Source of the DNA: JAWKWH01 sp965204295
GTDB taxonomy: Bacteria > Pseudomonadota > Alphaproteobacteria > Rhizobiales > Rhizobiaceae
NCBI GenBank assembly: GCA_965204295.1
Contig: OZ241973.1
Span: 2,108,001 to 2,172,000 of the forward strand
Direction: 5' to 3'
DNA length: 64,000 bases
Both the position numbers and the translations under genes were made by a program. Positions 62,675-64,000 of the stretch are shown piece after piece; within the stretch, counting starts at the first letter, position 1; each line of letters starts with the position of its first letter. The notes under the pieces were generated by a model. That model ran no database searches. It was not told the origin of the DNA and saw only the letters and a program-made list of their open reading frames with translations.

Positions 62675-63745
62675 TCACTCCGCCGCGGCTTTGCCGGCGC
62701 CAAGCCGCGTCCCGGCATAGGATCGCCGCCGAATGGGTCCCCACCAGTTTTCGTTTTCCAGGTACCAGTCCACGGTCTTTTCCAGTCCCGTTTCGAATGT
62801 TTCCCGCGCACTCCAGCCAAGTTCGTTTTCCGCTTTCGACGGATCGATGGCGTAGCGCCGGTCATGGCCGGGGCGGTCGGTGACGAATTCGATGAGGTCT
62901 CGGTACGCCCGCCCCCCGGCACGCGGCCGCTTGCGATCCAGAATGTCGCAGATTGCTTCGACGACGCCGAGATTCGTCCGTTCCGCCCGCCCGCCGATAT
63001 TGTAGGATTCCCCGACGCGACCCCGCTTGAGGACAAGTTCAAGCGCTCTGGCGTGATCTTCGACGTGGAGCCAGTCCCGCACGTTTTCGCCCCTGCCGTA
63101 AACGGGAAGCGTCTTTTCCTCCAGGGCGTTCAGGATTACCAGCGGGATCAGCTTTTCGGGAAAATGATACGGTCCGTAATTGTTCGAGCAGTTGGACAGG
63201 ACAACCGGCAAACCGTAGGTCTCGCGCCATGCGCGGGCGAGATGATCCGACGCCGCCTTGGAAGCGGAATACGGCGAGGATGGCGCGTAGGGAGACGATT
63301 CGACGAAAATTCCCTCGTCAAGCGGAAGATCGCCAAAAACCTCGTCGGTGGAGATGTGATGAAACCGGAACCCGTCATGCGCCCGACCGGACAGGCCCGA
63401 CCAGTAGTCCAGCGCGGCTTCGAGCAACCGGAACGTGCCGACAATGTTGGTTTCGATGAATGCGGCCGGGCCGTCGATCGACCGGTCGACATGACTTTCG
63501 GCCGCCAGGTGCATGATCGCGCCGATTTCTTCATTTCGGAGAATTTCGGCGATCCGGGCTCCATCGCAGATGTCGGCCTTGTAGAACCTGTAGTTCGAAT
63601 TTCCGTCCAGTTCGCAAAGCGACGCCAGATTGCCGGCGTAAGTCAGCTTGTCCACGTTGACGACGCGATCTTCGCCGTTTCCGGCCAGCCGCCTGCACAC
63701 CGCCGATCCGATAAAGCCCGCGCCGCCGGTTACGAGGATATTCAT
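62675..63745 (-). CDS. rfbB: dTDP-glucose 4,6-dehydratase
   Basis: 356 residues. The NAD loop GGAGFIGSAVCRRLAGNGED starts the protein; HLAAESHVDRSIDGPAAFIE, the catalytic THDEV-type block HISTDEVFGDLPLDEG, and YSASKAASDHLARAWRETYG (YxxxK) are all present, then NCSNNYGPYHFPEKLIPLVI. It makes the 4-keto-6-deoxy intermediate. It lies between rfbC and rfbD. Confidence 0.97.
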   Translation of the reverse strand: MNILVTGGAGFIGSAVCRRLAGNGEDRVVNVDKLTYAGNLASLCELDGNSNYRFYKADICDGARIAEILRNEEIGAIMHLAAESHVDRSIDGPAAFIETNIVGTFRLLEAALDYWSGLSGRAHDGFRFHHISTDEVFGDLPLDEGIFVESSPYAPSSPYSASKAASDHLARAWRETYGLPVVLSNCSNNYGPYHFPEKLIPLVILNALEEKTLPVYGRGENVRDWLHVEDHARALELVLKRGRVGESYNIGGRAERTNLGVVEAICDILDRKRPRAGGRAYRDLIEFVTDRPGHDRRYAIDPSKAENELGWSARETFETGLEKTVDWYLENENWWGPIRRRSYAGTRLGAGKAAAE

Positions 63746-63750
63746 TCCCG

Positions 63751-64000
63751 TTATTCCCTGTAGCTGAATCCGGTGTCGATTTCCGCGAGCAGCGGCGCCT
63801 CGCGATCCTTCCGGGACATTTCGAAAGCGGTATCCATGGATGGCCAGCGTATCCCGATCGCCGGATCGTCAAACCGGACGGACCGGTCATGTTCGGGCGA
63901 GTAGTAGTCCGTCACCTTGTACAGCACCTCGGTATCCGCAACCATCGTAACGAAGCCGTGGGCGAAGCCCGGCGGAATATAGACCTGATTCCAACTGGCG
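63751..64000 (-). CDS. rfbC: dTDP-4-dehydrorhamnose 3,5-epimerase (5' part lies off the right edge)
   Basis: About 82 C-terminal residues are visible, reading NQVYIPPGFAHGFVTMVADT, VLYKVTDYYSPEHDRSVRFD and DPAIGIRWP, the RmlC cupin core with the conserved His in GFAHGF and the Tyr-rich strand. The rest runs past base 64000. It is 6 nt before rfbB and completes the dTDP-rhamnose set; rfbA is not in view. Confidence 0.95.
   Translation of the reverse strand, partial: ASWNQVYIPPGFAHGFVTMVADTEVLYKVTDYYSPEHDRSVRFDDPAIGIRWPSMDTAFEMSRKDREAPLLAEIDTGFSYRE

Overview
The window looks like chromosomal DNA of a GC-rich alphaproteobacterium, most likely Hyphomicrobiales (Rhizobiales) or a close relative. 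The pointers are clpA-clpS next to a phasin and a SPOR-tailed D,D-carboxypeptidase, an IalB-family protein, a cell-cycle DNA methyltransferase of the CcrM type, a ctaC-ctaD-ctaB-small ORF-ctaG-ctaE-surf1 cytochrome oxidase cluster, the ispH-thrB-rnhA run, and the mutY / DUF721 / DsbA / smc neighbourhood. No rRNA, tRNA or CRISPR array was recognised. All assignments come from reading the translated sequence; no database search was run.

Layout. 1-9.9 kb: protein quality control (clpA partial, clpS), phasin, cell-wall carboxypeptidase, a DnaJ-domain/VWA-domain pair, a broken conserved gene (4689-5074), a DUF1489-type protein, L-serine deaminase, a 42-residue membrane protein with its own terminator, and gatC-GNAT-gatA for amidated tRNA synthesis. 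9.9-11.7 kb: a decayed Hint-domain gene with a 117-bp tandem duplication beside an AT-rich gene for an exported orphan protein. 11.9-15 kb: an RsmB-type methyltransferase and guaA. 15.1-20.5 kb: one very long gene that joins a sulfotransferase-like domain, a repeat-built coiled coil and two glycosyltransferase domains. 20.7-24.3 kb: a mobile-element graveyard (decayed methyltransferase, two decayed IS630-like transposases, an IS256-like end, a decayed Fic gene).

24.3-37.6 kb returns to housekeeping: tldD, ialB, the aa3 oxidase genes with heme O synthesis (CtaB), copper delivery (CtaG) and assembly (SURF1), then isoprenoid (ispH), threonine (thrB) and RNase H genes, a peroxiredoxin, a DsbD N-terminal-like protein and yqgE. 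37.7-48.4 kb: a membrane GGDEF/EAL protein with degenerate motifs, GNAT, M16 peptidase and threonine synthase in one minus-strand run, then a lipoprotein, two HAD hydrolases, ccrM and mutY. 48.4-56.1 kb: DUF721 protein, lipid-anchored DsbA-like protein, SMC and pyruvate phosphate dikinase. 56.1-64 kb: DUF427 protein plus a 57-residue partner, class III aminotransferase, acyl-CoA synthetase, MBL hydrolase, BioY, and the dTDP-rhamnose genes rfbD-rfbB-rfbC (last one cut by the window edge).

The strongest candidate for something undescribed is the 15.1-20.5 kb gene. It puts sulfate transfer and two sugar transfers on one polypeptide separated by about 700 residues of coiled coil grown by exact tandem duplication. 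It sits next to a decayed sugar-type methyltransferase, and the same window carries dTDP-rhamnose genes, so a surface glycan role is the natural hypothesis.
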